Assembly: GCA_946887295.1 (NCBI GenBank)
Contig: CAMPKP010000176.1
Location: 1-6,082 of the forward strand
Direction: 5' to 3'
Source of the DNA: an uncultured Gemmatimonadota bacterium
GTDB lineage: Bacteria > Gemmatimonadota > Gemmatimonadetes > Gemmatimonadales > GWC2-71-9
Length of the DNA stretch: 6,082 bases
Part shown: one piece after another, positions 5,185 to 6,082 of the stretch
Layout: each line of letters starts with the position of its first letter
Numbering within the stretch: the first letter of the stretch is position 1
Notes under the pieces: model-generated
What the model was told of the DNA's origin: nothing
Database searches by the model: none
What the model saw: the letters and a program-made list of their open reading frames with translations, nothing else
Position numbers and translations under genes: made by a program

Positions 5185-6082
5185 TCACCCCACCCAGACG
5201 GTCTTGATGTTGACGAACTCCCGGATGCCGAAATGACTGAGCTCCCTCCCGTAGCCCGACTCCTTGACCCCCCCGAAGGGAACCCGGGGGTCCGACGCCA
5301 CCATCGCGTTGACGAAGACCATCCCCGCCTCGATCTCCGCCACGAACCGGGCCTGCTCGGCGGGGTCCCGGGTCCACACGCTCGCGCCCAGGCCGAACGG
5401 GGAGTCGTTGGCCTGGCGGATGGCGTCGCCGATGCCCTCGACCCGGAAGAGCAGCGCCACCGGGCCGAACACCTCCTCGTGGTAGGCCGGCGCGGCGGGG
5501 CTGATGTCGGTCAGAACGGTGGGGGCGTAGTACCAGCCGGGCCCGTCGAGCTTCCGGCCCCCGGTGAGCACCCTGGCGCCGGCCTCCACGCTGCGCTCCA
5601 CCTGGCCGGCGACGGTGCGGCGCTGGGCCTCGCTCGCGAGGGGACCGACGTCCGTCCCGGGGTCCAGGGGATCGCCCACGACCAGCGCCTCCATGCCGGC
5701 TACGAGGCGGCGCTCGAACTCGTCGGCCACCCGCTGGTCCACGATGAAGCGCTTCGCGGCGATGCAGGACTGGCCGTTGTTCACCACGCGGGCTTTCACC
5801 GCCGTCCGGGCCGCGGCCTCCAGATCGGCGCCGGGCATGACGACGAAGGGATCGCTGCCGCCGAGCTCGAGCACCGTCGGCTTGATCACCTTGCCCGCGG
5901 CCGCCGCCACCTGGCTGCCGGCGGCGTTGCTGCCGGTGAGGGTGACCGCGGCCACCCGGCGGTCCTCGATCACGGACCGCACGTGCTCGGTCTCGATCAG
6001 CAGCGTCTGGAAGACGCCCTCGGCGAAGCCGGCGCGGCGGAAGATGTCTTCGATCGCGAGCGCGCACCGGGGCACGTTGGAG
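5185..6082 (-). CDS. NAD(P)-dependent aldehyde dehydrogenase, succinate-semialdehyde dehydrogenase (Sad/YneI) type, 5' end beyond window
   Basis: The frame is open from the right edge, giving 298 residues that begin SNVPRCALAIEDIF. The GTG at 6075-6073 is an internal Val, not a start, because family sequence continues upstream of it. Motifs, numbered from the first residue seen: TLTGS (47-51) in the cofactor-binding loop, general base Glu72 in LELGGSDPF, nucleophile Cys106 in NNGQSCIAAKRF, HEEVFGP (201-207) with the cofactor-ribose Glu, MVFVN (254-258), and PFGGVKESGYGRELSHFGIREFVNIKTVWVG to the end. That last block and GGSDPFVVM are typical of the short Sad/YneI branch, which oxidises succinate semialdehyde and other aldehydes to acids in the cytoplasm. 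About 150 N-terminal residues, covering the first part of the cofactor domain, are missing. All catalytic residues seen are intact. It is separated from the operon by 103 bases with a candidate terminator and promoter, so it is probably a separate metabolic unit. The exact substrate is unproven. Confidence 0.95.
   Translation of the reverse strand, partial: SNVPRCALAIEDIFRRAGFAEGVFQTLLIETEHVRSVIEDRRVAAVTLTGSNAAGSQVAAAAGKVIKPTVLELGGSDPFVVMPGADLEAAARTAVKARVVNNGQSCIAAKRFIVDQRVADEFERRLVAGMEALVVGDPLDPGTDVGPLASEAQRRTVAGQVERSVEAGARVLTGGRKLDGPGWYYAPTVLTDISPAAPAYHEEVFGPVALLFRVEGIGDAIRQANDSPFGLGASVWTRDPAEQARFVAEIEAGMVFVNAMVASDPRVPFGGVKESGYGRELSHFGIREFVNIKTVWVG

Noticed and set aside
5138..6067. 309-codon minus-strand frame overlapping the aldehyde dehydrogenase
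   Set aside because: It is a shifted frame of the dehydrogenase gene with an Arg/Gly-rich product; the neighbouring frame carries the intact catalytic motifs.
6073..6075. GTG as a possible start of the aldehyde dehydrogenase
   Set aside because: The residues before it (Ser-Asn) fit the conserved SNVP block of the family, and about 150 N-terminal residues would be missing, so the gene continues beyond the window.

Overview
The window is a compact, very GC-rich piece of bacterial chromosome in which every supportable gene lies on the minus strand, so transcription runs from right to left. No RNA gene, insertion sequence, CRISPR array or phage gene was seen. The organism cannot be named from this sequence. 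The high GC, the M28 lipoprotein, the membrane sulfatase-fold protein and the NoeA-like methyltransferase fit a soil or environmental Gram-negative-type lineage such as Gemmatimonadota, Acidobacteriota or a deltaproteobacterial group. That is an inference from gene style only.

Layout in transcription order: (1) 6082-5185, the C-terminal two thirds of an NAD(P)-dependent aldehyde dehydrogenase of the succinate-semialdehyde dehydrogenase (Sad/YneI) type, cut by the window edge. (2) 5184-5082, a 103-base gap that holds a weak candidate terminator, a GC-rich hairpin and a plausible sigma70-type promoter. (3) 5081-4932, a 49-codon gene for a tiny single-span membrane protein beginning MYIDPTTGSLVLQ. 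(4) 4950-3538, a two-domain protein with an N-terminal region carrying kinase-like catalytic motifs and a C-terminal SAM-dependent methyltransferase, overlapping the small gene by 19 bases. (5) 3541-1961, a membrane-anchored sulfatase/LTA-synthase-fold protein, overlapping the previous gene in an ATGA. (6) 1934-894, a secreted M28 zinc peptidase lipoprotein, 26 bases downstream with its own Shine-Dalgarno. (7) 890-1, a YihY/BrkB-family integral membrane protein, three bases after the peptidase stop and running off the left edge.

Genes 3 to 7 look like one operon. The first three members (small membrane protein, kinase-like/methyltransferase protein, membrane sulfatase-fold enzyme) are physically overlapped and probably translated in a coupled way. 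This suggests they act together, most likely in synthesis or decoration of a cell-surface polymer. The peptidase and the BrkB protein are also envelope proteins, but their place in the same pathway is less certain. The most interesting points are the easily missed 49-residue gene, the kinase-motif plus methyltransferase architecture, and the tight three-gene core. The long plus-strand open frames are antisense shadows of these genes.
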